The notes under the pieces are model-generated. The model ran no database searches, was not told where the DNA came from, and saw only the letters and a list, made by a program, of their open reading frames with translations. Both the position numbers and the translations under genes were made by a program. Shown here in pieces: positions 1 through 8,639 of a DNA stretch of 64,000 nt; the stretch's first letter is position 1; the number at the start of each line of letters is the position of its first letter. Origin of the DNA: Budvicia diplopodorum (GTDB lineage Bacteria > Pseudomonadota > Gammaproteobacteria > Enterobacterales > Enterobacteriaceae); NCBI RefSeq assembly GCF_009800925.1, contig NZ_WOYF01000005.1, positions 62,001 to 126,000 on the forward strand, read 5' to 3'.

Positions 1-87
1 TAGCTCATATAAGGCCATATTATTAGCAGCAGTTGCCATTGCCATATTTTGAATATACTGCTCCGCGACTATTACTCGATTAAACAT
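1..87 (-). CDS. Possible 5' end of an unidentified gene running off the left edge
   Basis: An open frame starts with ATG at 87 and runs leftward without a stop for 29 codons to the window edge, beginning MFNRVIVAEQYIQ. The first residues loosely resemble the start of receiver domains (VxVAE), but the acidic pair expected there is not present, so no family is assigned. No clear ribosome binding site lies just upstream of the ATG. It points away from the microcin genes and could be a regulator or neighbour gene, or chance. Confidence 0.3.
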   Translation of the reverse strand, partial: MFNRVIVAEQYIQNMAMATAANNMALYEL

Positions 88-423
88 ATCTATATATAAG
101 TAAAAAAAGCAACGGAGTTATCCCGTGCCGCTTTCCATTATTTATTAGCATTTCTTTTTCAATAATAGAAATGCCAATCAATGACCATCACAATAAAATC
201 ATCGAGTAAAAATAGTTAAGATCTAAAACTAATGTAGATCTTTTTTATATGAATCCCAGTTCAATACAAAATTCATCATTGATCATATTCACTTCACTAT
301 TAGACATGGCTATTTCATTCATATAGTTAGCCCGCCAAAACAATATGGCTATCTAACATTCCTTGTTTTTGTTTATCAGGGAAGACCTAACTATATATCT
401 AGATTTTTTAATTGGAGTGTCAA
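88..423. promoter_or_regulatory. AT-rich region upstream of the microcin precursor gene
   Basis: This stretch of about 335 bases has no convincing gene. It holds a terminator-like hairpin at 218-246 and must contain the promoter of the precursor gene. An AT-rich stretch around 391-410 (containing TATATA at 392) could be a -10 region, but I see no -35 with good spacing. Very short frames (171-209 and 249-326) lack ribosome binding sites. Confidence 0.4.
218..246 (+). terminator. Terminator-like hairpin
   Basis: AAGATCTA at 218-225 pairs with TAGATCTT at 235-242 around a nine-base loop and runs into a T tract (241-246). It would stop plus-strand transcription before the microcin gene, although no plus-strand gene is visible to its left. 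Confidence 0.4.
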
Positions 424-786
424 ATGAGAGAATTATCAGTTTTTGAAATGAACGAAATTGCCGGTGGCTATTCTTGGAGCTTCTCCTCTTTTGGTGGGTT
501 TATTCAGTCTACTTTGAGTAATGTCGCTGAAGCGGCGGCGTCCGCAGTTCTTGGCGCTGCTGCCGGGGGTGTGGCTGGTGCAATTATTGGCGGAGCTAAT
601 GGTGGTGACGGTGGCGGCCTGCTCGGCTTCGGTCAAATCGGCCAACTGGTCGGCATGATTGGCGGCGGGCTTATTGGCGTAGTCGGAGTAGGAGTAGCGG
701 CGACAGTCGTTGGTTGGGATATCACCCTTGATCAAACGATTAAAGCGGCTGAAGGCATAACTAACGGTTCTTTCAGACCGTGGTAA
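424..786 (+). CDS. Class II microcin-like bacteriocin precursor with double-glycine leader
   Basis: The 120-residue product starts MRELSVFEMNEIAGG, a typical double-glycine leader of the microcin V/L/N kind (basic and acidic first turn, hydrophobic positions, GG before the cut). Cleavage after Gly15 would release a 105-residue peptide starting YSW. The mature part is very rich in Gly, Ala, Val and Ile with many GxxxG-type spacings, has no cysteine, and ends SFRPW. It lacks the Ser/Gly-rich tail of siderophore-linked class IIb microcins. A TTG at 412 is in frame, but ATG 424 gives the canonical leader and has GGAG about nine bases upstream. Export genes of the matching type follow directly, which supports the call. 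The role as a secreted, membrane-active antibacterial peptide is inferred. No immunity gene is recognised beside it. Confidence 0.85.
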   Translation: MRELSVFEMNEIAGGYSWSFSSFGGFIQSTLSNVAEAAASAVLGAAAGGVAGAIIGGANGGDGGGLLGFGQIGQLVGMIGGGLIGVVGVGVAATVVGWDITLDQTIKAAEGITNGSFRPW

Positions 787-813
787 TCCTATCAGCAGGC
801 AAGTAACAAAAAA

Positions 814-835
814 GGCCCGAAATTTCGGGCCTTTT
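814..835 (+). terminator. Intrinsic terminator between precursor and export genes
   Basis: The perfect palindrome GGCCCGAAATTTCGGGCC spans 814-831, is preceded by an A tract and followed by T residues. It lies 27 bases after the microcin stop and 30 bases before the adaptor gene. It probably lets the precursor be made in excess, with the export genes served by read-through or by their own promoter. Confidence 0.85.
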
Positions 836-864
836 CCCTATCATAAAACAACACCGTGAAGGCC

Positions 865-2154
865 ATGACCAATAACATTTATCGTCAGGAAGCGATTGAC
901 TATAAAAAATTCCACTGGAAGGGAAAGGCGCTACTGCTGGCCGGGCTACCCGTCTGGCTTATCGCACTACTCTCCTTTTCATTCGTCGCTATCCTGATTC
1001 TAACGCTGACTTTTTGCCGCTATACGCAGCGTATTGACGTACGCGGAGAAGTGATTACTTTGCCTCATTCAATTAACGTATTTGCGCCACAGCAGGGCTT
1101 TGTTGTACGCCAAATGGTTTCGCAGGGTCAATCGGTTAAAAAAGGCGATCCGCTGTATGAACTAGACGTTTCACGCACCACCAGCACGGGTAACGTCAGC
1201 GATACAACTACGGCGGCCATTAATGAAAAAATTGCCACGGCCAATGAGATTATTGAAAAAATCGCGCTCAATAAGCAGGAAACCCTTGAAGCCTTAAACG
1301 CCCAGCTACTCAACTATACGGCATCGCTAAAAGAAACCACGCTCATGCAGGAAGCCTCACTCACCGGATTAAATAAAATGCGCAGTTCTCTGGCAAATTA
1401 CGATAAATATTTGCGACAGGGGCTGATTAATAAAGATCAGTATAACAATCAGCATGCGCTTTTTTTCCAGCAGCAAAATACCTATCAGTCACTCGCTAGC
1501 CAGAAAATGCAGTTGGAATCCCAGCTTACCCAGCTTAAGAGCGATATTGTGACCAAGTCTGCCGACTACGATAACCAAATATCCAGCTATAAAAACCAGA
1601 TCAATGATTTTCGCAATCAGTTAGTGGAATCAAACGCCAGCGGCGGCTTAGTTATCAAGGCAACAACGAATGGCCGGGTTGAATCACTTTCCGTCACCGC
1701 CGGACAAATGGTCGATAAGGGTAGCAGCCTAGCGCAAATCAAACCGACCGGTAACATCGAGTACTATCTGGTGCTCTGGCTACCCAACAACAGCCTGCCT
1801 TATCTAAAACCCGGTGACGCGATTAATATCCGCTACGACGCCTTCCCGTCCGATAAGTTCGGCCAGTTCCCCGGGACGATAATGTCAATATCATCGGTAC
1901 CGGCCACCCGGCAGGAGATGGCGGAATACAACAACGTCAACGGGAATATGAACCAGCAAGAATCCTCCCTATATAAAACCATTGTGGAACTCAAGCACAA
2001 AACGTTTACCTATAACAACAAAACGCTGTCGTTATCCAATGGCCTCAAGGCACAGGCGATGGTCTTCCTTGAGGAACGGCCTTTGTATATGTGGATGTTT
2101 ACTCCTTTCTATAAAATTTCACAAAGCGTAAGCGGGCCGATTAATGCAGACTAA
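865..2154 (+). CDS. Microcin export periplasmic adaptor (HlyD/CvaA family)
   Basis: This membrane fusion protein of about 429 residues resembles CvaA of the microcin V system along its whole length, from memory of that sequence: the N-terminal RQEA...W.GKALLL.GLPVWLI stretch, one membrane helix near residues 28-55, a first biotinyl-lipoyl half (FAPQQGFVVRQMVSQGQSVKKGDPLY), a long coiled coil, the second half (GRVESLSVTAGQMVDKGSSL) and a beta-barrel domain with INIRYDAFPSDKFGQF. It should link the inner-membrane exporter to a TolC-type outer-membrane channel. ATG 865 matches the family start better than the in-frame GTG at 856. The gene overlaps the exporter gene by 11 bases, so the two are translationally coupled. 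Confidence 0.93.
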   Translation: MTNNIYRQEAIDYKKFHWKGKALLLAGLPVWLIALLSFSFVAILILTLTFCRYTQRIDVRGEVITLPHSINVFAPQQGFVVRQMVSQGQSVKKGDPLYELDVSRTTSTGNVSDTTTAAINEKIATANEIIEKIALNKQETLEALNAQLLNYTASLKETTLMQEASLTGLNKMRSSLANYDKYLRQGLINKDQYNNQHALFFQQQNTYQSLASQKMQLESQLTQLKSDIVTKSADYDNQISSYKNQINDFRNQLVESNASGGLVIKATTNGRVESLSVTAGQMVDKGSSLAQIKPTGNIEYYLVLWLPNNSLPYLKPGDAINIRYDAFPSDKFGQFPGTIMSISSVPATRQEMAEYNNVNGNMNQQESSLYKTIVELKHKTFTYNNKTLSLSNGLKAQAMVFLEERPLYMWMFTPFYKISQSVSGPINAD

Positions 2155-4276
2155 GCTATTTAATTCTATTGTTGATAAGCTCAACTTTTCCTTCCGAAAA
2201 AAGGTGCCGGTAATACTACAGGCAGAAGCCAGCGAGTGCGGTATTGCCTGCCTTTCAATGGTGTGCGGCTATTATGGGATGAATATCGATCTCTTTAATT
2301 TCCGCAACCGATTTGGCTGTGGCTCACAGGGCGTAACGTTTTCATCCTTAGCCAAAATAGCAGAACAGGCAAAGCTAAAAAGCCGCGCGCTGTCGCTAGA
2401 TTTAGATGAACTGAAGCAGCTAAAACTTCCCTGCGTGTTGCATTGGGGCATGAATCACTATGTGGTTCTGGTTGCGGTACGTAGATCCAGCTTTGTGGTT
2501 CACGACCCGGGCATGGGCAAACGCGTTATTGGCATTCAGGAGATGTCCAACAACTTTACCGGCGTAGCGCTAGAGCTTTGGCCGGATAACAATTTTCAGC
2601 AGGAAACGGTCAAAAGCCGCTTACGCCTGCTGGATTTAATGAAAAATATAGTTGGCCTGAAGGCAGCATTACTGAAAATTTTCGCGCTCTCGGTGGTTAT
2701 CGAAGCCATTGGCCTGCTGTTACCTATCGGCACTCAGCTCGTGACTGACCACGTTATTATTGCCCATGACCACAGCCTGCTGGCGGTTATCTGTATTGGC
2801 TTGGTCACGTTTACCCTATTTCACACGTTCGTCAGCATGCTACGCGGCTGGACCTCGCTCACGCTTAACACCTTGACCAATATTCAATGGAAAACCACCC
2901 TGTTCGATCACCTGATGAGCCTGCCGTTGGACTTCTTTGAAAAACGTCATTTGGGCGACATTCAGTCGCGGTTCTCCTCGCTAGATACCATTCGCTCCAC
3001 CTTTACCAACAGCATTGTTAGCGGCGTGATTAACTCTATTATGACCGTTGGCCTACTGATTATGCTGACGCTATACGGCGGCTGGCTGGTTTGGGTGGTA
3101 GTGGGTTTCACGCTCAGCTATGCCGCAATGCGTTTTGCTACCTACAATTTTTATCGCCGCGTGGCGGAAGAACAGGTCATTAAAAACGCCCGATCCGGCT
3201 CCCATTTTATGGAATCGCTGTACGGCATTTCGACCATCAAAGCGCTGAACCTCAAAGAGCGTCGTTCTCAGCATCTGCTAAATATCAATATTGACGCCTG
3301 CAATGCCGGTATTAAACAAACCCGCTTCGATATGATGTACGGTGGCGTAAACGCGCTTATTTCCTCTATCGATCAGGTGACTATTTTGTGGCTGGGCGCC
3401 GTGATGGTGATTGACAACAATATGACGCTGGGCATGTTTATGGCGTTCAACGCCTATCGCGGCCAGTTTTCTCAGCGGGCATCCAGCCTGATTGACCTGA
3501 TTATGCAACTGCGCATGCTATCGCTTCACAATGAAAGGCTGTCGGAAATTGTCTTTAGTGAGCCTGAAACTGAAATGCCCTCACGCCGTATATTTCAGGA
3601 AAATCAGGGCGTTTCTCTGGAAGTCAAAGGCTTAACCTACCAATACGATCCCTTTTCGCATCCGATCTTCTCTAATCTCGATTTGCTGATTAACCCCGGC
3701 GAGTCGGTGGCGCTAGTGGGGCCATCCGGCATAGGGAAAACCACCTTATTAAAAATAATGTGTGGATTACTCAGCCCAACCGGCGGTGACGTTCTGGCCG
3801 ACAGCCTCAACGTGAAAAAAGTCGGTCTGAACAACTACCGGCTAAGTACCGCCTGCGTACTTCAGGAAGACCGCCTGTTTTCCGGTTCAATCTCCGATAA
3901 CATCAGCTGTTTTGAAGATAACCCCGATCGGGACCAAATTATTGCGTGTGCGAAACACTGTAATGTTCACGATGAAATCATCAAAATGTCAATGGGTTAC
4001 GAAACCATTATCGGTGAACTGGGGCTTGGCATTTCTGGCGGCCAGAAACAGCGATTACTGATTGCCAGAGCGCTTTATCGCCGACCTAACATTCTCTTTA
4101 TGGACGAGGCGACCAGCCATTTGGATCTGGTCAATGAGTCCTACATTAATCAGTCAATTTCGTCGCTAAATATAACCCGCATTATTGTGGCTCATCGCCC
4201 GTCAACTATTGCCTCGGCGGATCGGGTGATTGATTTATCTCAATACCGTAATAATGGTCAAAAAATTAGCATTTAG
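2144..4276 (+). CDS. Bacteriocin-processing peptidase/ABC exporter (CvaB family)
   Basis: The 710-residue protein has the three parts of a peptidase-containing ABC transporter. An N-terminal C39 peptidase carries Cys32 (in ASECGIACLSM), His105 (GMNHYVV) and Asp121 (VHDPG), the same numbering as the catalytic triad reported for CvaB. A six-helix membrane domain follows (about 165-440). The C-terminal ATPase has Walker A GPSGIGKTT, signature ISGGQKQR, Walker B ILFMDEAT and a switch His in VAHRPS. It should cut the double-glycine leader of the precursor and pump the mature peptide out through the adaptor. Length matches CvaB (about 700). All catalytic residues are present, so it looks functional. 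Confidence 0.95.
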   Translation: MQTKLFNSIVDKLNFSFRKKVPVILQAEASECGIACLSMVCGYYGMNIDLFNFRNRFGCGSQGVTFSSLAKIAEQAKLKSRALSLDLDELKQLKLPCVLHWGMNHYVVLVAVRRSSFVVHDPGMGKRVIGIQEMSNNFTGVALELWPDNNFQQETVKSRLRLLDLMKNIVGLKAALLKIFALSVVIEAIGLLLPIGTQLVTDHVIIAHDHSLLAVICIGLVTFTLFHTFVSMLRGWTSLTLNTLTNIQWKTTLFDHLMSLPLDFFEKRHLGDIQSRFSSLDTIRSTFTNSIVSGVINSIMTVGLLIMLTLYGGWLVWVVVGFTLSYAAMRFATYNFYRRVAEEQVIKNARSGSHFMESLYGISTIKALNLKERRSQHLLNINIDACNAGIKQTRFDMMYGGVNALISSIDQVTILWLGAVMVIDNNMTLGMFMAFNAYRGQFSQRASSLIDLIMQLRMLSLHNERLSEIVFSEPETEMPSRRIFQENQGVSLEVKGLTYQYDPFSHPIFSNLDLLINPGESVALVGPSGIGKTTLLKIMCGLLSPTGGDVLADSLNVKKVGLNNYRLSTACVLQEDRLFSGSISDNISCFEDNPDRDQIIACAKHCNVHDEIIKMSMGYETIIGELGLGISGGQKQRLLIARALYRRPNILFMDEATSHLDLVNESYINQSISSLNITRIIVAHRPSTIASADRVIDLSQYRNNGQKISI

Positions 4277-4306
4277 CTGGCGCAGGCCAGCCTGAGGAGA
4301 ACATGA

Positions 4307-5155
4307 ATGTCCAATATCATTAAAGGCTTAAATACCGCCATCGTGCTGCACGAAAATCACTTTCTCGCTCTGGCGATGAAAATCAAAAATGCGGCCGATG
4401 AAGAGTCACTGTTTTTCTTCCAGCTTCCACAGCTACACGATTTGCTGCTGGTATTGCAAAGCCAGCTACAGCGCTTATCCATCGCGGCAGTACAAAACGG
4501 GAAAGCGCTGACGGCGGCAGTATCTGAAGCGCATCAAAATCTCATCGCACAGGTACCACCGATCGACGTGAGTGAAATTACGGCACCCGCCCCGGGAAAA
4601 CGCGTAGCGTCTCTGGCCATGAAGCCAAATGCCGATCAAAACACCCTCCATTTAATATTACAAAATGAACGGGTAATCAGCCTTGCTATTATGGATATTC
4701 AGGCCGAATTTGTTATACGCGCCATCATACAGGCACTGAACAATATTAAAGAGCGGGAGCTAATCGCTTACCTGACCGAACGGCTGGATTTTCTACCGTT
4801 GTATGACGTAGACCTCAGCAATACCGATAGCATGGACTACAACCAGTATCCTCAGGAACCCTGGAAACAAAATCTGTTTGCCCACCATTTAGCGCTGCTC
4901 TATTGCTGTAAAACGGCAAACGGGGAACAGATAATCTGCGGCGCAGTGGTAAAAACCAACGTTCAGGAAGGCACACCAGCGGCAGAAGATATCGCGTTTC
5001 GGCTACAAAAAATTAGCCCGCATATTAAAAAGTATCAGGGCCAGGTTACCCATATTTTTAGCCGCCAAATACCGGCACAGCAAGGCGCAGTGCTCACGCT
5101 AGAACAGGCTCTAAAGCCTTTGCACACTTTTTATCTAGAAAAAATAGCGGAATGA
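4307..5155 (+). CDS. Protein of unknown function in the microcin operon
   Basis: The 282-residue protein starts MSNIIKGLNTAIVLHENHF, 30 bases after the exporter, with GGAG upstream of ATG 4307. It has no signal peptide and no clear membrane segment, and looks like a soluble alpha/beta protein with a variable linker near residues 90-115. It vaguely recalls enterobacterial proteins of the YjeJ type, but I cannot confirm that from memory. Its place as the last gene of the export operon suggests a role in microcin production, regulation or self-protection. Known class II immunity proteins are usually much smaller membrane proteins, so immunity is only a guess. Confidence 0.75.
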   Translation: MSNIIKGLNTAIVLHENHFLALAMKIKNAADEESLFFFQLPQLHDLLLVLQSQLQRLSIAAVQNGKALTAAVSEAHQNLIAQVPPIDVSEITAPAPGKRVASLAMKPNADQNTLHLILQNERVISLAIMDIQAEFVIRAIIQALNNIKERELIAYLTERLDFLPLYDVDLSNTDSMDYNQYPQEPWKQNLFAHHLALLYCCKTANGEQIICGAVVKTNVQEGTPAAEDIAFRLQKISPHIKKYQGQVTHIFSRQIPAQQGAVLTLEQALKPLHTFYLEKIAE

Positions 5156-5216
5156 TTAAACGGTTCAACGACATAAGATCGATAGGGATGCCGTTATGAC
5201 CATCAGGTAAAAATAG

Positions 5217-5248
5217 AAAACCCGCTGATAACAGTCTCAGCGGGCTAT
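5217..5248. terminator. Terminator between convergent microcin operon and kbp
   Basis: CCCGCTGA (5221-5228) pairs with TCAGCGGG (5237-5244). On the minus strand the hairpin is followed by a T-rich run, so it best fits the end of kbp. It may also stop transcription from the microcin side. Confidence 0.8.
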
Positions 5249-5279
5249 ACAACCAAACCTGTTCTATCAGGCCTAAATA

Positions 5280-5723
5280 TTATTTAGGAATGCGTAGAAC
5301 CTGACCCGGATAAATTTTGTCCGGGTTGCTTAACATTGGCTTATTGGCTTCAAAAATTTTCATATATTTGCTGGCATTGCCGTATTGAGATTTAGCAATC
5401 GCGCTCAGGGTATCCCCTTTTTTAACCGTATAAAAACCGCTTTCTTCAGAAGGTTGCGAAACTGAAATGTTATCCTGTACTTTACCAATACCGGCCACGT
5501 TGCCCAGTATCACAAGAATCTTCTCTTTCAGTTCCTGATCGGCAGCTTCGCCACCAACGGTAACCGTGCCGTCTTCAACCTTAACGTCAACGTTATCCGC
5601 GCCCGATAAACCGGCTTTCTCTAAATGTTCTTTAAGCTTGGAACTTTGGTCTTCTGGCTTACTTGCCGATACGCTATCCCAAAGTTTTTCGCCTGCTTCT
5701 TTAGCAAAGCTAAATAGTCCCAT
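5280..5723 (-). CDS. kbp: Potassium-binding protein Kbp (BON plus LysM)
   Basis: The 147-residue protein begins MGLFSFAKEAGEKLWD and ends KIYPGQVLRIPK, both nearly as in E. coli Kbp (YgaU). A BON domain (about 25-88) is followed by a LysM domain (about 95-146, YTVKKGDTLSAIAKSQYGNA). In E. coli it is a small soluble protein that binds K+ and changes shape; there is no signal peptide here either. Translation from ATG 5723 is supported by GGAGAG nine bases upstream; the in-frame extension to 5819 is not part of the family. It is convergent with the microcin operon. Confidence 0.95.
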   Translation of the reverse strand: MGLFSFAKEAGEKLWDSVSASKPEDQSSKLKEHLEKAGLSGADNVDVKVEDGTVTVGGEAADQELKEKILVILGNVAGIGKVQDNISVSQPSEESGFYTVKKGDTLSAIAKSQYGNASKYMKIFEANKPMLSNPDKIYPGQVLRIPK

Positions 5724-5845
5724 GATGTTATTCTCTCCAATAGCGACCCGGTAATTAATATGCCTGCCCTGTTGCGGATACCATTGCTCATCAACAACGC
5801 AAGCTACAGCTATTATCATAGCTAACTAATGGAGAGACCCCTAAT

Positions 5846-7141
5846 TTAACGTGATTCCTCGTTAGTCTCAGTAACAAATATTTGAGTAAATTCATCAACT
5901 TTACGCATATAGGCAACATAGTGACCATTGGGTGAAAACACCACGGCATCGGGTAAAGGAGTGTCGTGACTTTTCTCCGTTAAGCGAGTGACCACGCCGC
6001 TGGCCACGTCACACAAAACGATGCTGCTATCCATTACAAAAGCCAGACTACGGCCATCCGGGCTCCAGCTAAAGGCAGACTGAACGCCATATTGCCCGCT
6101 AGTCACCTGAATCAGATCGCCACCCAGCGGAGAGACCAGCCAGACCTGAACGACATCGAAATCATCTTTCATCAGAAAAGCAATCTTGCTGCCGTCGGGC
6201 GAGCTGCGTATCCAGTGACGCGGAGCCGTTGCCACTCCCGGATAGCGGCGCTCACCGGTGTAAGTCAGGCGACGCTGAGTGACCCCCAAAGGAGGCGACG
6301 GTAGCGTGGTTTCGGTTCCCGCTAACGGTAGCTCCCCCTCAATGGCATAGTCGGCCAGCGCTGGTGGCAAATCAACAATAAATACTTCCGGCAGTTTACT
6401 GCCATCCTCAGCTCGGGTATCGCCAATAAACGCCAGCGCCCAGCGCTGTGTTGAGCCATCGACTCTCGCGTATCCGTGAGTTCCAATCCATCCTTCTTCA
6501 TAGGCCCGGTTGATTTCATCACTGCCGGGTTGAGGATGGGCTACCGTGGTACTCACCAGCGCGCAAAAATGGCTACCGCCGTATTCCCTCGGGTGCTGAG
6601 GATCGACCATGACGCTACGCAGCGGCACCGCAACCCCGACGTTGCGCCGATCAAATTCGGCACCACGTTGATGCATAAGGTGATCGTTGTAGGTAAAGCT
6701 CAGGCGGCTACCGTCAGGGCTAAAAACGTGAACGTGAGATCCGCCGCGCAACGCGCCGGGAGTAAAAGGCGAGGTGATGTCCATCGCATCCAGCGTTGCT
6801 GCATGCTGACGGTGTGGCTCGGTAATAATCACGCCGCGCCGGTGGTGAAAATCGTAATGCCACTGGTCGTCAGGACTATCGGGGCTATGAATAAAGGCGT
6901 AACGAACTGGCTCAACCGGGCTTACCGTGGCAACGCCGACATAGCTATCAGGCCCGGCCGTATAAATAATATCGATTTCACAGGTATCAATATTTGCCCT
7001 CTCGATGGTCTTACCGGTAAACGATGCGCCGCTTGGACGAACATCATAAATCAGCCACTGGCCGTCCGGAGACCAAACGTTAACATTGGTTAACTGGTGA
7101 TTGCGGGGCGTATAGGTAATTTGTTTTTCTGTTTCGCACAT
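5846..7141 (-). CDS. yidR: YidR-like DUF3748 protein, predicted beta-propeller
   Basis: The 431-residue protein carries several TolB/WD40-like propeller blades with the WSPDG, FSPDG, SSPDG and FSPNG motifs spread over its length (for example VNVWSPDGQWLIYDVR, HVFSPDGSRLSFTYN, FSWSPDGRSLAFVM). This matches the E. coli YidR type. No signal peptide is visible from ATG 7141, which has AGGAG seven bases upstream; the frame extends to 7171 without a better start. The function of the family is unknown; the fold suggests binding of a ligand or protein. Confidence 0.8.
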   Translation of the reverse strand: MCETEKQITYTPRNHQLTNVNVWSPDGQWLIYDVRPSGASFTGKTIERANIDTCEIDIIYTAGPDSYVGVATVSPVEPVRYAFIHSPDSPDDQWHYDFHHRRGVIITEPHRQHAATLDAMDITSPFTPGALRGGSHVHVFSPDGSRLSFTYNDHLMHQRGAEFDRRNVGVAVPLRSVMVDPQHPREYGGSHFCALVSTTVAHPQPGSDEINRAYEEGWIGTHGYARVDGSTQRWALAFIGDTRAEDGSKLPEVFIVDLPPALADYAIEGELPLAGTETTLPSPPLGVTQRRLTYTGERRYPGVATAPRHWIRSSPDGSKIAFLMKDDFDVVQVWLVSPLGGDLIQVTSGQYGVQSAFSWSPDGRSLAFVMDSSIVLCDVASGVVTRLTEKSHDTPLPDAVVFSPNGHYVAYMRKVDEFTQIFVTETNEESR

Positions 7142-7347
7142 AGATAAGCTCCTATACCCCAAATAATTCAAGCTTCAGGAAAGCGGGTATACCGTTTGCT
7201 AATAAGAATCGTTATGTTGCAAGATAAAAGCGGAACTGTCACGGGAAGGTTAAAAGAAAATTTGATCGAGGGTGGTTTATAGCTAGCCAGCACGTAATAA
7301 CGCGGCTTCTGCCATTAATATTATAAATACTATAGATATTTGATATT

Positions 7348-7379
7348 GCAGGACGCCTATACTATTACAAGCGTCCTGC
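7348..7379 (-). terminator. Hairpin after the MFS transporter gene
   Basis: GCAGGACGC at 7348-7356 pairs with GCGTCCTGC at 7371-7379, just past the stop of the minus-strand transporter gene. No T run follows, so intrinsic termination is uncertain. Confidence 0.4.
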
Positions 7380-7385
7380 CAGTGA

Positions 7386-8639
7386 TTATTCCATTAAATC
7401 GGTTTGCATTGTTTCTCGCCCTAACGTAATGACAGTCACGACGGCTACCATAATCGACGCGCAGAACAGGCCGAATATCAGCGTAATAGAACTACCGCTT
7501 GCAACCAAATAGCCGACCATCAACGGGCCCAGTATTCCACCAATACGCCCAATCGATGCGGCCATTCCGGCACCGGTCCCTCGAATCGCCGTTGGGTATT
7601 GCTCCGGCGTATAGGCGTACAACGCACCCCAAGCGCCGAGGTTAAAGAACGACAGCAGCATACCGAAAATCAGCAGTTGGCTAACGGTGTCGGATGCGCC
7701 AAAGAAGTAAGCGGCCAACGCCGTTCCGGTCAGATAGGTCGCCAGTACAAACTTACGGCCATAGCGCTCAATCAGCCACGCTGCGGTAAAATAGCCCGGA
7801 AGCTGGGCCAGCGTCATGATCAGTACATACTGGAAGCTTTTCACCAGGCTAAAGCCTTTAAGCATCACTACGCTCGGCAGCCACAGGAACATACCGTAAT
7901 AAGAGAACACCACGCAGAACCACAAAACCCACAGCATAACGGTAGCCCGCCGATAGTCGGCCGACCACACGGCGCAGATGTTTTTGAGTATTGAAGGCTT
8001 TTCCCGTTTGCTTTGTAGCTGAGTAAACTTAGGTGAATCCGGCAGGCTCCAGCGCAAATAAATCGCATAAAACGCCGGGAGAGCGCTGATAGCCATCGCC
8101 ACCCGCCAGCCATAGTCGGGGATAATAAAGTAAGCAATCAGCGCAGCCGCCAGCCAGCCAAAGGCCCAGAAGCTCTCTAGCAGGACAACGATCCGCCCGC
8201 GCTCGTGAGGCTCAACGCTCTCCGCCACCAGCGTGGAGGCAACCGGCAGCTCCCCGCCTAATCCCATTCCAATAAAAAACCGCAAAACCAATAATGCCGC
8301 CAGCGTAGAGACTAACGCGGTCAAACCGCTGCCAACGCTGAACAACAGCAGGGTAACAACAAAGGCGGACTTGCGCCCGGTGCGATCGGCCATCACGCCA
8401 AACAAAAATGCCCCCACGGCCATGCCGATAGAGTTAACGCTACCAATCCAGCCCATTTGCTGAGCCGTCAGTCCCCAATCCTGTTTTAACGCTGCCAGCA
8501 GAAACGACAGTAACCCGACGTCCAGCGCATCAAACATCCAGCCTAAGCCAGCAATGGTCAGCAGCTTATGTTTAGAAATCGGCTTTAGCGCTAACGCCTT
8601 CTGCGAAGTAGTTGCATGCGACAAAATATTCATCCCCAT
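7386..8639 (-). CDS. MFS transporter, sugar/aromatic-acid-like family
   Basis: The product has about 417 residues with 12 predicted membrane helices. Loop 2-3 has the MFS signature GVMADRTGRKSAF and helix 5 the GGELPVASTLVAE stretch typical of the sugar/metabolite:H+ symporter branch; a second ERYGRKFVL motif lies between helices 8 and 9. This branch includes niacin, aromatic acid and metabolite carriers, so the substrate cannot be named. The start is uncertain: ATG 8639 and ATG 8633 are the plausible ones, and TTG 8690 is also in frame. It stands alone, with long intergenic regions on both sides. Confidence 0.8.
   Translation of the reverse strand: MGMNILSHATTSQKALALKPISKHKLLTIAGLGWMFDALDVGLLSFLLAALKQDWGLTAQQMGWIGSVNSIGMAVGAFLFGVMADRTGRKSAFVVTLLLFSVGSGLTALVSTLAALLVLRFFIGMGLGGELPVASTLVAESVEPHERGRIVVLLESFWAFGWLAAALIAYFIIPDYGWRVAMAISALPAFYAIYLRWSLPDSPKFTQLQSKREKPSILKNICAVWSADYRRATVMLWVLWFCVVFSYYGMFLWLPSVVMLKGFSLVKSFQYVLIMTLAQLPGYFTAAWLIERYGRKFVLATYLTGTALAAYFFGASDTVSQLLIFGMLLSFFNLGAWGALYAYTPEQYPTAIRGTGAGMAASIGRIGGILGPLMVGYLVASGSSITLIFGLFCASIMVAVVTVITLGRETMQTDLME

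Noticed and set aside
249-326. 25-residue hydrophobic frame upstream of the microcin gene as possible immunity peptide
   Set aside because: No ribosome binding site, and it is too short for a class II immunity protein; low-complexity AT-rich DNA easily gives such frames.
436-735. Minus-strand 99-residue frame opposite the microcin gene
   Set aside because: It is the mirror of a Gly/Ala-rich gene, has no ribosome binding site and no protein-like features; considered as an antisense immunity gene and dropped.
6476-7093. 205-residue plus-strand frame inside yidR
   Set aside because: It is antisense to a clear propeller gene and rich in Arg and Ala in the way typical of shadow frames.
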